Below are positions 27,910 to 36,599 of a DNA stretch of 64,000 bases, piece after piece; positions within the stretch are counted from its first letter, which is position 1, and every line of letters starts with the position of its first letter. Origin of the DNA: CAVVFX01 sp963777595 (GTDB lineage Bacteria > Acidobacteriota > Terriglobia > Bryobacterales > Bryobacteraceae); contig CAVZRE010000046.1 of NCBI GenBank assembly GCA_963777595.1, forward strand, positions 124,001 to 188,000, written 5' to 3'. The notes beneath the pieces were generated by a model. It made no database searches. It was not told the origin of the DNA and saw nothing but the letters and a program-made list of their open reading frames with translations. The position numbers and the translations under genes were made by a program.

Positions 27910-28425
27910 ATGGCGAGAGAAAGCACACAGCATAAGTTGGATCGCGTCCGTTCCCCGCGTGTTCATATCACCTACGATGTGGAAACGGGGGGCGCCATCG
28001 AACTCAAGGAACTACCTTTTGTCGTGGGGGTTCTGGGAGATTTCACCGGTCAACCCACCGAACCGTTGCCGAGGCTGAAGGAGCGGAAGTTCGTCGAAGT
28101 CAACCCTGATAACTTCGATTCAGTTCTCGAGGGCATGAAGCCCCACCTTTCGTTTGCGGTCGAAAACAAGCTCAGCGACGAACCGGATGCTCCTAATCTG
28201 AAGATCAACCTGAACTTCAAGAGCATGGATGACTTCGAGCCCGAAAACGTCGCCAAACAGGTGCCGCCGCTCAAACAACTGCTGGACCTTCGGACACGGC
28301 TCTCGGACCTGCGAGGAAGTCTGCAGGGCAACGACAAGCTCGAAGAACTGCTTCTCGAAGCGGTCGGCAATACGGAAAAGCTGGACAAGCTGAAGAGCGA
28401 AATCAAGGAGGGATCCAATGGCTGA
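27910..28425 (+). CDS. tssB: Type VI secretion sheath small subunit TssB
   Basis: The 171-residue protein has RVHITYDVETGGAIELKELP, FVVGVLGDFTG, KFVEVNPDNFDSVL and a C-terminal LRTRLSDLRGSLQGNDKLEE, the usual order in TssB/VipA. TssB pairs with TssC to build the contractile sheath that drives the Hcp tube. AAGGAG stands 11 bases ahead of the ATG at 27910, which decides this start over one fifteen codons upstream. It opens the T6SS operon and overlaps tssC by 8 bp. Confidence 0.93.
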   Translation: MARESTQHKLDRVRSPRVHITYDVETGGAIELKELPFVVGVLGDFTGQPTEPLPRLKERKFVEVNPDNFDSVLEGMKPHLSFAVENKLSDEPDAPNLKINLNFKSMDDFEPENVAKQVPPLKQLLDLRTRLSDLRGSLQGNDKLEELLLEAVGNTEKLDKLKSEIKEGSNG

Positions 28426-29905
28426 TCCACAAGCTACCGCACCCGCGGCGGCAACTCAGGAACAGGTAGTCGAGAAGGGACTTCTCGATCAGATCGTCGA
28501 CGAAGGCCGCTTCGGCCAGGAGCCTGCCTCCAAAGAGCGCGGGCGTAATCTCGTCAAAGAATTCATCGCCCAGTTCATCGATGGGTCCATGACCATCGCG
28601 AAGGACGCGGAGATGATGATCAATTCGCGCATCGCGCAAATCGATCACCTGGTTTCATTGCAGTTAAACGAAATCATGCATAACGCGGCTTTCCAGAAGC
28701 TGGAAGGATCGTGGCGCGGACTGAAGTACCTGATGGATCAGAGCGAAACGGGTGTCCAGCTCAAGATCAAAGTGATGAACTGCTCGAAGAAAGAGCTGCT
28801 CAAGGATCTGCAACGCGCCCCGGAATTCGATCAAAGCGCTCTGTTCAAAAAGGTATACGAGGAAGAATACGGTATCTACGGTGGAGCGCCGTTCGGGGCG
28901 CTGGTGGGCGATTACGAATTTGGGAGACATCCCGAGGATATCGAACTACTGGAAAAGATTTCGAATGTGGCCGCGGCCGCTCACGCTCCCTTCGCCACGG
29001 CGGCTTCACCCGACCTGTTCAACCTTCCGAGCTACACCAGCCTCGATGCGCCGCGAGATCTCGCCAAGATTTTCGACACCACCGAGTACGCCAAATGGAA
29101 GAGCTTCCGTCAGAGCGAAGACTCCCGCTATGTGGCGATGTGCCTTCCCCGCACCTTGGGCCGCCTGCCCTACGGGAAGGACACCAAGCCGGTGGAAGCC
29201 TTCAATTACGAAGAGCATGTGGATGGCAGCGATCACTCCAAATATCTTTGGATGAATGCCGCTTATGCGCTGGTCAGCCGCATGACCAACTCCTTCTCGA
29301 AATATGGGATGTGTGTGGCGATGCGCGGCGTGGAAGGCGGCGGCCTGGTGGAAGGCTTGCCGGTCCACAATTTCTATACCGACGATGGCGATGTGGCCAT
29401 GAAGTGTCCTACCGAAGTGCCCATCACCGACCGTCGCGAGAAGGAACTGGCGGATCTCGGCTTCGTTCCCCTGGTGCACTGCAAGGGTACGGACTATGCG
29501 GCTTTCTTCAGCGTGCAGTCGGCCCAGAAACCCAAGCTTTACGACACCGATTCAGCCAATGCCAATGCCCGGCTCTCCACTCAGATTCCGTACATTATGG
29601 CTGTCTCGCGATTCGCTCACTATCTGAAAGCCATGATGCGCGACAAGATCGGCAGCTTCATGTCACGGGCCGATGCCGAAATCTACCTGAACCGTTGGAT
29701 CACTACGTATGTGACGCCGGACGATACCGCGTCGCCCGCTTTGAAAGCTCGTTGCCCGCTACGCGAAGCCCGAATTGATGTCTCCGAGATTCCTGGGAAA
29801 CCGGGCTGTTATAAGGCAGTCGCATTCCTTCGTCCGCACTTTCAGCTGGACGAACTTACCGTTTCGCTTCGTCTGGTCGCCGAACTTCCGGCGCCGGCGA
29901 AATAA
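28418..29905 (+). CDS. tssC: Type VI secretion sheath large subunit TssC
   Basis: The 495-residue protein matches TssC/VipB in length and in blocks such as FQKLEGSWRGLKYLMDQSET, GVLVGDYEF-like GALVGDYEFG, EYAKWKSFRQSEDSRYVAM, and RFAHYLKAMMRDKIGSFMSR. It interlocks with TssB to form the sheath. The ATG overlaps the end of tssB, so the two subunits are translationally coupled in the expected 1:1 manner. Confidence 0.95.
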   Translation: MADPQATAPAAATQEQVVEKGLLDQIVDEGRFGQEPASKERGRNLVKEFIAQFIDGSMTIAKDAEMMINSRIAQIDHLVSLQLNEIMHNAAFQKLEGSWRGLKYLMDQSETGVQLKIKVMNCSKKELLKDLQRAPEFDQSALFKKVYEEEYGIYGGAPFGALVGDYEFGRHPEDIELLEKISNVAAAAHAPFATAASPDLFNLPSYTSLDAPRDLAKIFDTTEYAKWKSFRQSEDSRYVAMCLPRTLGRLPYGKDTKPVEAFNYEEHVDGSDHSKYLWMNAAYALVSRMTNSFSKYGMCVAMRGVEGGGLVEGLPVHNFYTDDGDVAMKCPTEVPITDRREKELADLGFVPLVHCKGTDYAAFFSVQSAQKPKLYDTDSANANARLSTQIPYIMAVSRFAHYLKAMMRDKIGSFMSRADAEIYLNRWITTYVTPDDTASPALKARCPLREARIDVSEIPGKPGCYKAVAFLRPHFQLDELTVSLRLVAELPAPAK

Positions 29906-29956
29906 CCGTTTCATCAACCGGGTTTCACTGTATCAATTCAATCAAGGAGCTAACAA

Positions 29957-30460
29957 ATGGCAGTCAATGCGTATCTTATTGTCGATGGCGTCACCGGACC
30001 GAGTACCAGTAAAACTGGTGCCATCGATATTCTTTCTTTCAGTTTTGGCGCATCCAATACTTCTACCTACGGGGCAGGAGCTTCGGGAAAAGAAGCCAAA
30101 GCGGGCCGGGTAGACTTTCAGAATCTGACGATCATGAAGGTGCTCGACGCGACGTCGCCTATTCTGAGCCAACACTGCTGGTCGGGCGACATCCTGAAGA
30201 AGGTTTATATTCTCTACGATAAGCCGGTCGCCGATAAACAGGAGGATTACTTCCGCATCTATCTGGAGGACGCCCTGGTCACTTCCATTCAGAACTCCGG
30301 CAGCAACGAGAACCCGACTGAATCGATCAGCTTCGCGTTCCAGAAAGTGGAAGTTGCCTATAAGCCCGAGAACGACGACGGCACCCTAGGCGGCACGATC
30401 GCTAAAGGCATGGACCTCGCGGCGCTCTCTTCCTCCTACGCCGCGCCCGACAGTTTTTAA
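29957..30460 (+). CDS. hcp: Type VI secretion tube protein Hcp (TssD)
   Basis: The 167-residue product starts MAVNAYLIVDGVTGPSTSK, then IDILSFSFGASN, and has AGRVDFQNLTIMKVLDATSP and SISFAFQKVEVAYKPEN, all typical of Hcp. Hexameric rings stack into the tube inside the sheath and carry effectors. AAGGAG precedes the ATG. A long inverted repeat follows the stop, which may protect the abundant hcp message from the genes downstream. Confidence 0.93.
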   Translation: MAVNAYLIVDGVTGPSTSKTGAIDILSFSFGASNTSTYGAGASGKEAKAGRVDFQNLTIMKVLDATSPILSQHCWSGDILKKVYILYDKPVADKQEDYFRIYLEDALVTSIQNSGSNENPTESISFAFQKVEVAYKPENDDGTLGGTIAKGMDLAALSSSYAAPDSF

Positions 30461-30489
30461 CTTGATCCAACCCCGTCAATTCATTATTA

Positions 30490-30563
30490 GCCGCCGATGA
30501 ACACAGATGAACGCCGATAAGTATCTTGTTTTCCATCTGCGTTCATCGGCGTTTCTCGGCGGC
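30490..30563. repeat. Large imperfect inverted repeat between hcp and tagJ
   Basis: Arms of 29 bp (30490-30518, starting GCCGCCGATGAACACAGATG, and 30535-30563, ending TTTCTCGGCGGC) pair at about 23 positions around a 16-base loop. The motif GTTCATCTGCGTTCATCGGC-type sequence recurs at 10768-10795, so it is a dispersed repeat. In the RNA it would be a strong stem-loop just after hcp. Confidence 0.7.
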
Positions 30564-30589
30564 TGGGAGTTCTCTCTCAAGAAATCAGC

Positions 30590-31312
30590 ATGAAAAAAGC
30601 CAAAGATTTATTCAGTGCCGGCCGCGTTTCCGAAGCCATCAGCGCTCTCGGCGCCTGGCTCCGCGACAATCCCGGCGATGTCGCCCAGAGAACTTTTCTC
30701 TTTGAGCTGCTCTGTTTCGCTGGTCAATACGATCGCGCCGAGAAACAGCTGAGCGTCCTCTCCCAAGGCGATAAAGCCACCCAGCTTGGCGCGACCCTTT
30801 ACTATTCGGCTCTCCATGCCGAGCGGAACCGCAACGAACTCTTCCGCACCGAAACCTTTCCCAAAACCGAAGCTACGGCAGACCTTTCCGGAACCCTCAA
30901 CGGCAAACCCTTCACCTCCTTTCGCGACGCCGATCCCGACCTCGGAGCGCGCCTCGAAGTCTATGCCGCCGGAGCTTATCTCTGGATCCCGTTCCGCCAT
31001 ATCGTGTCCATTTCCATGGGTCCGCCGAAACGCCTGCGCGACATGCTTTGGGCCGATGCGACCGTAATGACCGGGCCCTCTTTCAAAGGCACCGACCTCG
31101 GCCAGGTCATCATCCCCGCCCTCTATCCTTTCTCCTGGAAAGATCCCGATGAAGCCGTGTGGCTGGGCCGGACCACGGTCTGGAATGCGGACGACCAGGG
31201 CAAGGAATATCCTTCCGGACAAAAGGTGTTTCTAGTCGACGGCGAGGAGTTCCCGTTGCTTGAAGTACGAGAGTTGGAGTTCCAGGCGGAAGCCGCGGCC
31301 GCGGCTGAGTAG
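30590..31312 (+). CDS. tagJ: T6SS accessory protein TagJ (ImpE family)
   Basis: The 240-residue protein begins with a TPR-like helical region (AKDLFSAGRVSEAISALGAW, FLFELLCFAGQYDRAEKQL) and has a C-terminal ImpE domain with RHIVSISMGPPKRLRDMLWA and VIIPALYPFSW. TagJ binds the TssB N-terminus in some systems and helps sheath handling. It lies between hcp and tssA, a common place in this subtype. Confidence 0.88.
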   Translation: MKKAKDLFSAGRVSEAISALGAWLRDNPGDVAQRTFLFELLCFAGQYDRAEKQLSVLSQGDKATQLGATLYYSALHAERNRNELFRTETFPKTEATADLSGTLNGKPFTSFRDADPDLGARLEVYAAGAYLWIPFRHIVSISMGPPKRLRDMLWADATVMTGPSFKGTDLGQVIIPALYPFSWKDPDEAVWLGRTTVWNADDQGKEYPSGQKVFLVDGEEFPLLEVRELEFQAEAAAAAE

Positions 31313-31315
31313 AGA

Positions 31316-33151
31316 ATGATACCGCTCGAAGACGTACCTAAGCTCGTCGACGAATTGCTGCAGCCCATCGAGGGCGCTAATCCGTCGGGACAGGATCTCC
31401 GTTACGATCCGGTCTATGATGCCATCCGGGAGGCGCGCCGCGAAGATGCCGATCTGGATCTGAATCAGGGCGCCTGGCAGACCGAACGCAAGGTCGCCGA
31501 CCTTCCTAAAACCATCGCGTTATCGACCGGAGCGCTGAAGAAGAGAAGCAAGGATCTGCAGATTGCCGCCTGGCTCACCGACGCGCTCCTGCGCAAGGAG
31601 GGATTCTCCGGACTGGCGATGGGTCTGAAGCTCTGCCAGGGCCTTCTCGAAAAGTTCTGGGATACTCTTTATCCGCCCATCGAAGAAGACGATCTGGAAC
31701 TGCGCGCTGCTCCGCTGGCCATCAAGCTCGACATTCCGGTTCGCCAATCGCCATTAAACCGCGAGGGACATAGCTGGTTTCTCTATACAGAATCCCGCGC
31801 CGTCGGCTACGAGGATCAGGCGAAGGATTCGAATCAGAAAAAAGCGCGGGAACTGAAGATCACCAAGGAGAAGAAACTCGCGCCGGAGCTCTTCGATAAG
31901 TCATTCCGCGAAACCCCCAAAGCATTCTATGCCGGGTTGGAGAAGAGCCTCGACGAATCCATCGCCAGCCTGAAGTCGCTGGTCGCTCTTTGTGACGAGA
32001 AGTTTGGCGACAGCAGCCCTAACTACGGAAAGCTGACTACGGCTTTAACGGAAGTCCGTCATGTGGCGCATACGCTGCTCGAAAAGAAGCGGGAGACCGA
32101 GCCTGATCCGGTCGTGGAAACGCCGCCTGAACCCGCTCCTGTGCCTGCCGCGGACGCTCCGGGCCAGTCCGAACAAGCGCTCACCGTCGCCGCCGAAGCC
32201 AGTCCGGCAAGCGGGTTTTCATTCAACGTATCTTCGTCGGAATCGCCCGGACGCCGGGATCTGGTAGGCAGAGTCGCAGCGGTCGCGGCCACGCTGCGAC
32301 AGCGGGAGCCGAACAACCCGGCGCCGTATCTGATGATGCGCGGTCTGCGTTGGGGCGACCTGCGGACCGCCGCATGGCAATCCGATCCCGCCATGCTCGA
32401 AGCGCCGCCGACGGAAATCCGGCAGCATATCAAGCGGCTGGCCATCGACGAGAAATGGAAAGAGCTGCTCGACGCCGCCGAAGCGGTCATGGCACTGCCC
32501 TGCAGCCGGGCGTGGCTCGATCTACAGCGCTTCGTGGTGGAAGCCTGTGTGGCGCTCGGCAGCAGTTACGATCCCATCGCCTTAGCCATCCGCTCGGAGT
32601 TGCGCTGTCTGCTGCGCGATGTTCCGCAATTGCTCGAAGCGACGCTCATGGACGATACGCCCGCGGCGAATTACGAAACCCGCAAATGGCTGCGGGAGAT
32701 CCTGAAAGAGCCGGCCGAGGCTGGACCGCCGGTCCCTGAAGTCGAGACTTCGAACAGCGACAAAGCTCCTTTGGGACAGCGCAAGTTCGTCGATAGCCAG
32801 TTACTTGCGAAAGAAGCTTTACGGCTGGGGCAGCCCGATAAGGCGATCGACATCATGAGTCAGGAGCTCGGCCGCCAGCGTTCCTCCCGTGGACGTTTCC
32901 AGCGGCGCGTGCAGTTCGTCGAGCTCTGTGTGTCGGCGGGTAAGGATGCCATCGTGCAGCCGATGTTGGAAGATCTGATCGCCGCGATCGATGCCCACAA
33001 GCTGGAGGAGTGGGAAGACAAGGCGGTCATCGCGTCCGCGCTGTTGACCATTGTGCGCGCCAGTAAGAAGATCCAGGCCGACGCGAAGGAGAAGCAGAAA
33101 TATTTCGAACGGATCTGCCGGCTCGATCCGGTCCAGGCTTTGAACTTCTAA
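31316..33151 (+). CDS. tssA: T6SS cap/baseplate protein TssA
   Basis: The 611-residue protein has the ImpA N-terminal domain (GQDLRYDPVYDAIREARRED, followed by AWQTERKVADLPKTI and LLEKFWDTLYPPIEEDDLEL), a variable Pro/Ala-rich linker at about 265-300, and a C-terminal VasJ-like domain with SSRGRFQRRVQFVELCV. TssA coordinates tube and sheath assembly. It starts 3 bp after tagJ and its TAA touches the ATG of tssE. The last 155 codons are duplicated at 35466-35931. Confidence 0.9.
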   Translation: MIPLEDVPKLVDELLQPIEGANPSGQDLRYDPVYDAIREARREDADLDLNQGAWQTERKVADLPKTIALSTGALKKRSKDLQIAAWLTDALLRKEGFSGLAMGLKLCQGLLEKFWDTLYPPIEEDDLELRAAPLAIKLDIPVRQSPLNREGHSWFLYTESRAVGYEDQAKDSNQKKARELKITKEKKLAPELFDKSFRETPKAFYAGLEKSLDESIASLKSLVALCDEKFGDSSPNYGKLTTALTEVRHVAHTLLEKKRETEPDPVVETPPEPAPVPAADAPGQSEQALTVAAEASPASGFSFNVSSSESPGRRDLVGRVAAVAATLRQREPNNPAPYLMMRGLRWGDLRTAAWQSDPAMLEAPPTEIRQHIKRLAIDEKWKELLDAAEAVMALPCSRAWLDLQRFVVEACVALGSSYDPIALAIRSELRCLLRDVPQLLEATLMDDTPAANYETRKWLREILKEPAEAGPPVPEVETSNSDKAPLGQRKFVDSQLLAKEALRLGQPDKAIDIMSQELGRQRSSRGRFQRRVQFVELCVSAGKDAIVQPMLEDLIAAIDAHKLEEWEDKAVIASALLTIVRASKKIQADAKEKQKYFERICRLDPVQALNF

Positions 33152-33661
33152 ATGGCCAAGAGCATTCGTACCCAACCGAATTCGGCGGTAACGCTTTCGG
33201 TGCTTGACCGGCTCACGGATAACGATCCCAAGTCGCCGACCGTGGAAGCGCCGCTGACCCGCGCCGAATCGGTGCGTGCGCTGAAGCAAGGAGTCCGGCG
33301 CGATCTCGAATGGTTGTTGAATACGCGGCGCACTCCGGACGATCCCGGACTTTCGCGGGTGGAGACTGAGAATTCAGTCTACAATTATGGGCTTCCGGAT
33401 TTCAGCGCTTACAGCATTGCGTCGCCGAAGGACCAAACGAAGCTGGTAAAGGCTCTGCAGGCTGCGGTAAAGACATTTGAGCCGCGCCTGGCGAATGTCC
33501 GCATCCTGCCGCTCGAAGTGACCTCGACCGGTCTGCGTACGCTGCGCATCCGGATCGAAGGGTTACTGCTAATGGATCCCGCGCCCGAGCATATTTCTTT
33601 CGATACTACGCTGCAGCTTACGACTGGGGATTTCAGAATTAAAGATGATAGCGAGGGGTGA
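33152..33661 (+). CDS. tssE: T6SS baseplate protein TssE (gp25-like)
   Basis: The 169-residue product has SVLDRLTDNDPKSPTVEAPL near its start, LKQGVRRDLEWLLNTRR and YGLPDFSAYSI in the middle, and LPLEVTSTGLRTLRIRIEGL at the end. These are the gp25/TssE wedge motifs that nucleate sheath assembly on the baseplate. ATG follows the tssA stop without a gap. A second near-identical copy lies at 35932. Confidence 0.92.
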   Translation: MAKSIRTQPNSAVTLSVLDRLTDNDPKSPTVEAPLTRAESVRALKQGVRRDLEWLLNTRRTPDDPGLSRVETENSVYNYGLPDFSAYSIASPKDQTKLVKALQAAVKTFEPRLANVRILPLEVTSTGLRTLRIRIEGLLLMDPAPEHISFDTTLQLTTGDFRIKDDSEG

Positions 33662-33898
33662 AGGTGGCGTAATGGGGTGCCGTAACCGCTGGTTTTGCTG
33701 GAGTCGATGACCGTGCCCTACCGTTGCGGGATGGAAGCTGTCACTTTCCTATAACCCCACGTACCAGGAGTCTGGGCCGACGCTAACTAAGAGCGCGTTT
33801 CGGAAAGGGTGAGTTTCGGGAGCCACCAGGAAAAGTCTCTCCTATGTTGGCTTGCGGCCCGAAGAGCCGCGCTGCATCGAATGCGAACCCTTGCCATC

Positions 33899-34465
33899 CT
33901 ACTTGCCGCGTGAGGCTGAGGACGGTGAGTGCCCTTGGCGCTGCAGATCTAAGATTCCATCAAGGTATCCTCGTTCCAGCCGACCGTTGCTACCGTATTG
34001 CCACATAGAATCGACCGGCATAATTAACAGAACATTTGCTCCCCAGGCCTGAAAATGGATCTGGAATCTCAACGTGCATCCGCCACCATCGGCCATTAGC
34101 GTAATCTCACCTGTTGGCTCGTAATGTTCAAGCCGAAGACGCCAGACCGGTGGGAGTACCCGTTCGCCAGTCTTCCTATCTGCGTACGTCCAGTAAACCC
34201 TGCGGTCGTTGACCTCGCGCCCATCGGCGTCCGTCCACGGCGTTGCGTTATTCCTCAGGTGTCCTTTTCTAAGAGTCCCCACAAGCGAAAGGACCCGAAA
34301 ACCGCCCGACTCAACGGCCAGCAGGCCATGTGCCGCGAGGTAGCCTTTGGCGGTGTCAGCCGTGTCGCGGCAACTGTACTCGGAAGTTGTCGCCTCGGCT
34401 CCATAGAGCCGTTGAACTCCGCACGCTAGTATAGCTAACAGAGTAATCGCACGCGCACATCTCAC
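33899..34465 (-). CDS. Exported protein of unknown function
   Basis: The 188-residue product begins with a signal peptide (RAITLLAILACGVQRLYGAE), then a short cysteine-containing region (YSCRDTADTAKGYLAAHG) and a beta-rich domain with two aromatic segments (VYWTYADRKTGERVLPPVWR, GCTLRFQIHFQAWGANVLLI). I do not recognise the family. It is antisense to and downstream of the T6SS genes. The 237 bp between tssE and this gene contain only decayed sequence also seen after the second tssE. Confidence 0.55.
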   Translation of the reverse strand: MRCARAITLLAILACGVQRLYGAEATTSEYSCRDTADTAKGYLAAHGLLAVESGGFRVLSLVGTLRKGHLRNNATPWTDADGREVNDRRVYWTYADRKTGERVLPPVWRLRLEHYEPTGEITLMADGGGCTLRFQIHFQAWGANVLLIMPVDSMWQYGSNGRLERGYLDGILDLQRQGHSPSSASRGK

Positions 34466-34730
34466 AGAATTCCACCTAGCCCAGCCACAATCGAACCGCC
34501 CAGTCGTTAGGCTTGCCGCCGTAGCTTGGTGGCGGCCTTGGTCCGAAGTTCCCCTGATACCGCGTTATCGTAGACTGGAATGCCGCGCTAGCCAGCCGCT
34601 CGGCGCACCGTTCACGCCTTGGCTCCGTATGATCTTCGGAATTGCAAAGACCCGCGGGATGCTTTCCTTCCAAACATGGTCTACTTGAAATACTGATTCG
34701 CGAACCGTGGCGCGTTACACTTGCCGAGGC

Positions 34731-34943
34731 TCAAGCCAAGATCAGACGGCGACCCTTAGGCTCCGGTATCGGATCGCCAAATTCCCGGGCGGCATCAAGC
34801 CACAACGAAATGGCGTCTTGCGCGTTCCGTAGTGCCTCTTCTTGTGAGGCGCCGTGCGCCGCACACCCTGCCAGTTCGGGCACTTCCGCAATGTACGCCT
34901 CGTCTTCCTGGCTCCAGTAAAGAATCACTTCGTATTTCGTCAT
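34731..34943 (-). CDS. hicB: HicB-type antitoxin
   Basis: The 70-residue protein (KYEVILYWSQEDEAYIAEVP, ELAGCAAHGASQEEALRNAQ, DAISLWLDAAREFGDPIPEP) is a clear HicB: the degenerate RNase-H-like fold that blocks HicA. It overlaps the upstream hicA by 4 bp. No separate DNA-binding domain is present, typical for the short form. Confidence 0.9.
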   Translation of the reverse strand: MTKYEVILYWSQEDEAYIAEVPELAGCAAHGASQEEALRNAQDAISLWLDAAREFGDPIPEPKGRRLILA

Positions 34944-35191
34944 TGGCCACCTAGCTTCGCCTCGAGAATTATAGCCCGGACCTGCCTGACCTGATATGGT
35001 TTAGCGTTTGCGCCATCCCTCTGCAGGTTGATTTTCGCAGTAATGCCGGCTTTTCGAAATAGATGGTGGCTGCCGCGAATGCGCTTCTCAAAACCAAGAG
35101 CCTCGAGCAGGCGGCACAAGTCATCGAACCGGATCGCGGCATCCGCCGTCCCACTCAAGATTCGCTGAAGCACTTTGTCAGCCACATCCAC
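34940..35191 (-). CDS. hicA: HicA-type mRNA interferase toxin
   Basis: The 83-residue product has IRFDDLCRLLEALGFEKRIR followed by GSHHLFRKAGITAKINLQRD and YQVRQVRAIIL. The GSHH motif contains the catalytic His of the double-stranded RNA-binding-like HicA fold. The pair is in hicA-hicB order with ATGA overlap and looks intact. Confidence 0.88.
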   Translation of the reverse strand: MDVADKVLQRILSGTADAAIRFDDLCRLLEALGFEKRIRGSHHLFRKAGITAKINLQRDGANAKPYQVRQVRAIILEAKLGGQ

Positions 35192-35256
35192 ATTTTAGCC
35201 AGATGAACATACAGCGGAATATTTAGTCGCTGCGCCAGCAACAAGAGCCTCGTTTC

Positions 35257-35465
35257 ATGACCGATGAGGTTGGAGCGATTTCGCGGGCCTTTTTGTTGCG
35301 GAGTTTGGCGAGGACCTGGAGGATCAGGTCGACGAACTGTTTGGACGTGACGAGGTCGTCGGCGCGGGCGGCTGCGCATTCCAGGAGGCGGTTGTCGGGA
35401 TCGTCAGTCTTAATGACGGTGACCGCGCGCCGGGGTGAAGGTTTGAAGCGCGGACGGCCGGCGAC
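35257..35465 (-). pseudogene. Remnant of a PIN-family toxin gene (copy 1)
   Basis: The minus frame reads RFKPSPRRAVTVIKTDDPDN, RLLECAAARADDLVT and then directly SKQFVDLILQVLAKLRNKK. In complete PIN toxins of this type a GNKRHFPK... segment separates VTG from the final TPKQF, so an internal deletion has occurred. The 5' end (to 35465) is cut off where the tssA duplication begins. Together with 35191-35260 it shares about 90 percent identity by eye with 39733-39900. Confidence 0.6.
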
Positions 35466-35931
35466 ATGGCTGCGGGAGATCCTCAAGGAGCCGGCCGAGG
35501 CTGGGCCGCCGGTCCCTGAAGTCGAGACTTCGAACAGCGACAAAGCTCCTTTGGGACAGCGCAAGTTCGTCGACAGCCAGTTACTTGCGAAAGAAGCTTT
35601 ACGGCTGGGGCAGCCCGATAAGGCGATCGACATCATGAGTCAGGAGCTCGGCCGCCAGCGTTCCTCCCGTGGACGTTTCCAGCGGCGCGTACAGTTCGTC
35701 GAGCTCTGTGTGGCGGCGGGGAAGGATGCCATCGTGCAGCCGATGCTGGACGATCTGATCGCCGCGATCGATGCCCATAAGCTGGAGGAATGGGAAGACA
35801 AGGCGGTCATCGCGTCCGCGCTGTTGACCATTGTGCGCGCCAGTAAGAAGATCCAGGCCGACGCGAAGGAGAAGCAGAAATACTTCGAACGGATCTGCCG
35901 GCTCGATCCGGTCCAGGCTTTGAACTTCTAA
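35466..35931 (+). pseudogene. tssA: tssA 3' fragment (duplicate)
   Basis: The sequence from WLREILKEPAEAGPPVPEVE to the end of TssA is repeated with only two visible residue changes (Ser to Ala in CVAAGK, Glu to Asp in MLDDL). An open frame continues upstream to 35257 but that part is antisense to the PIN remnant, so the resulting chimera should not be taken as a real protein. Confidence 0.85.
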
Positions 35932-36453
35932 ATGGCCAAGAGCATTCGTACCCAACCGAATTCGGCGGTAACTTCGGCGGTAACGCTTTCGGTGCTTGAC
36001 CGGCTCACGGATAACGATCCCAAGTCGCCGACCGTGGAAGCGCCGCTGACCCGCGCCGAATCGGTGCGTGCGCTGAAGCAAGGAGTCCGGCGCGATCTCG
36101 AATGGTTGTTGAATACGCGGCGCACTCCGGACGATCCCGGACTTTCGCGGGTGGAGACTGAGAATTCAGTCTACAATTATGGGCTTCCGGATTTCAGCGC
36201 TTACAGCATTGCGTCGCCGAAGGACCAAACGAAGTTGGTAAAGGCTCTGCAGGCTGCGGTAAAGACATTTGAGCCGCGCCTGGCGAATGTCCGCATCCTG
36301 CCGCTCGAAGTGACCTCGACCGGTCTGCGTACGCTGCGCATCCGGATCGAAGGGTTACTGCTAATGGATCCCGCGCCCGAACATATCTCTTTCGATACTA
36401 CGCTGCAGCTTACGACTGGGGATTTCAGAATTAAAGATGATAGCGAGGGGTGA
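35932..36453 (+). CDS. tssE: Second TssE copy
   Basis: The 173-residue product is the same as the TssE at 33152 except for an extra TSAV (NSAVTSAVTLSVLDRL), created by a 12-bp tandem duplication near codon 12. The frame is intact and all gp25 motifs remain. It lacks its own operon promoter unless one lies in the tssA fragment. It may be a functional paralog or simply a young duplicate. Confidence 0.85.
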   Translation: MAKSIRTQPNSAVTSAVTLSVLDRLTDNDPKSPTVEAPLTRAESVRALKQGVRRDLEWLLNTRRTPDDPGLSRVETENSVYNYGLPDFSAYSIASPKDQTKLVKALQAAVKTFEPRLANVRILPLEVTSTGLRTLRIRIEGLLLMDPAPEHISFDTTLQLTTGDFRIKDDSEG

Positions 36454-36550
36454 AGGTGGCGTAATGGGGTGCCGTAACCGCTGGTTTTGCTGGAGTCGAT
36501 GACCGTGCCAAACATTGCCGGTTACGGGAGCTGTCACTTTTCGGAAATCC

Positions 36551-36599
36551 TACTTGGGTAGAGATAAGGATGCTGGTTAAAACGTCACACTCGTTTTAA
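36551..36599 (+). repeat. Left target repeat (TACTT) and 44-bp terminal inverted repeat
   Basis: GGGTAGAGATAAGGATG opens the left end at 36556 after TACTT. The inner part, AAAACGTCACACTC, matches the right end without mismatch and overlaps the last codons of tnpA, as in other Tn3 elements. Confidence 0.9.

Larger units (their letters stand above)
35466..36540 (+). repeat. Duplicated block: tssA 3' end plus complete tssE
   Basis: This block repeats 32686 to about 33760 with few substitutions, a 12-bp tandem insertion in tssE, and increasing divergence after about 36508. The left junction joins the block to a PIN-toxin remnant. The right side ends next to the Tn3 element. The first copy is the parent because it has the full tssA. 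Confidence 0.85.

Noticed and set aside
28711..29778. 355-codon open frame inside tssC
   Set aside because: It is an arginine-rich alternative frame of the well-supported tssC.
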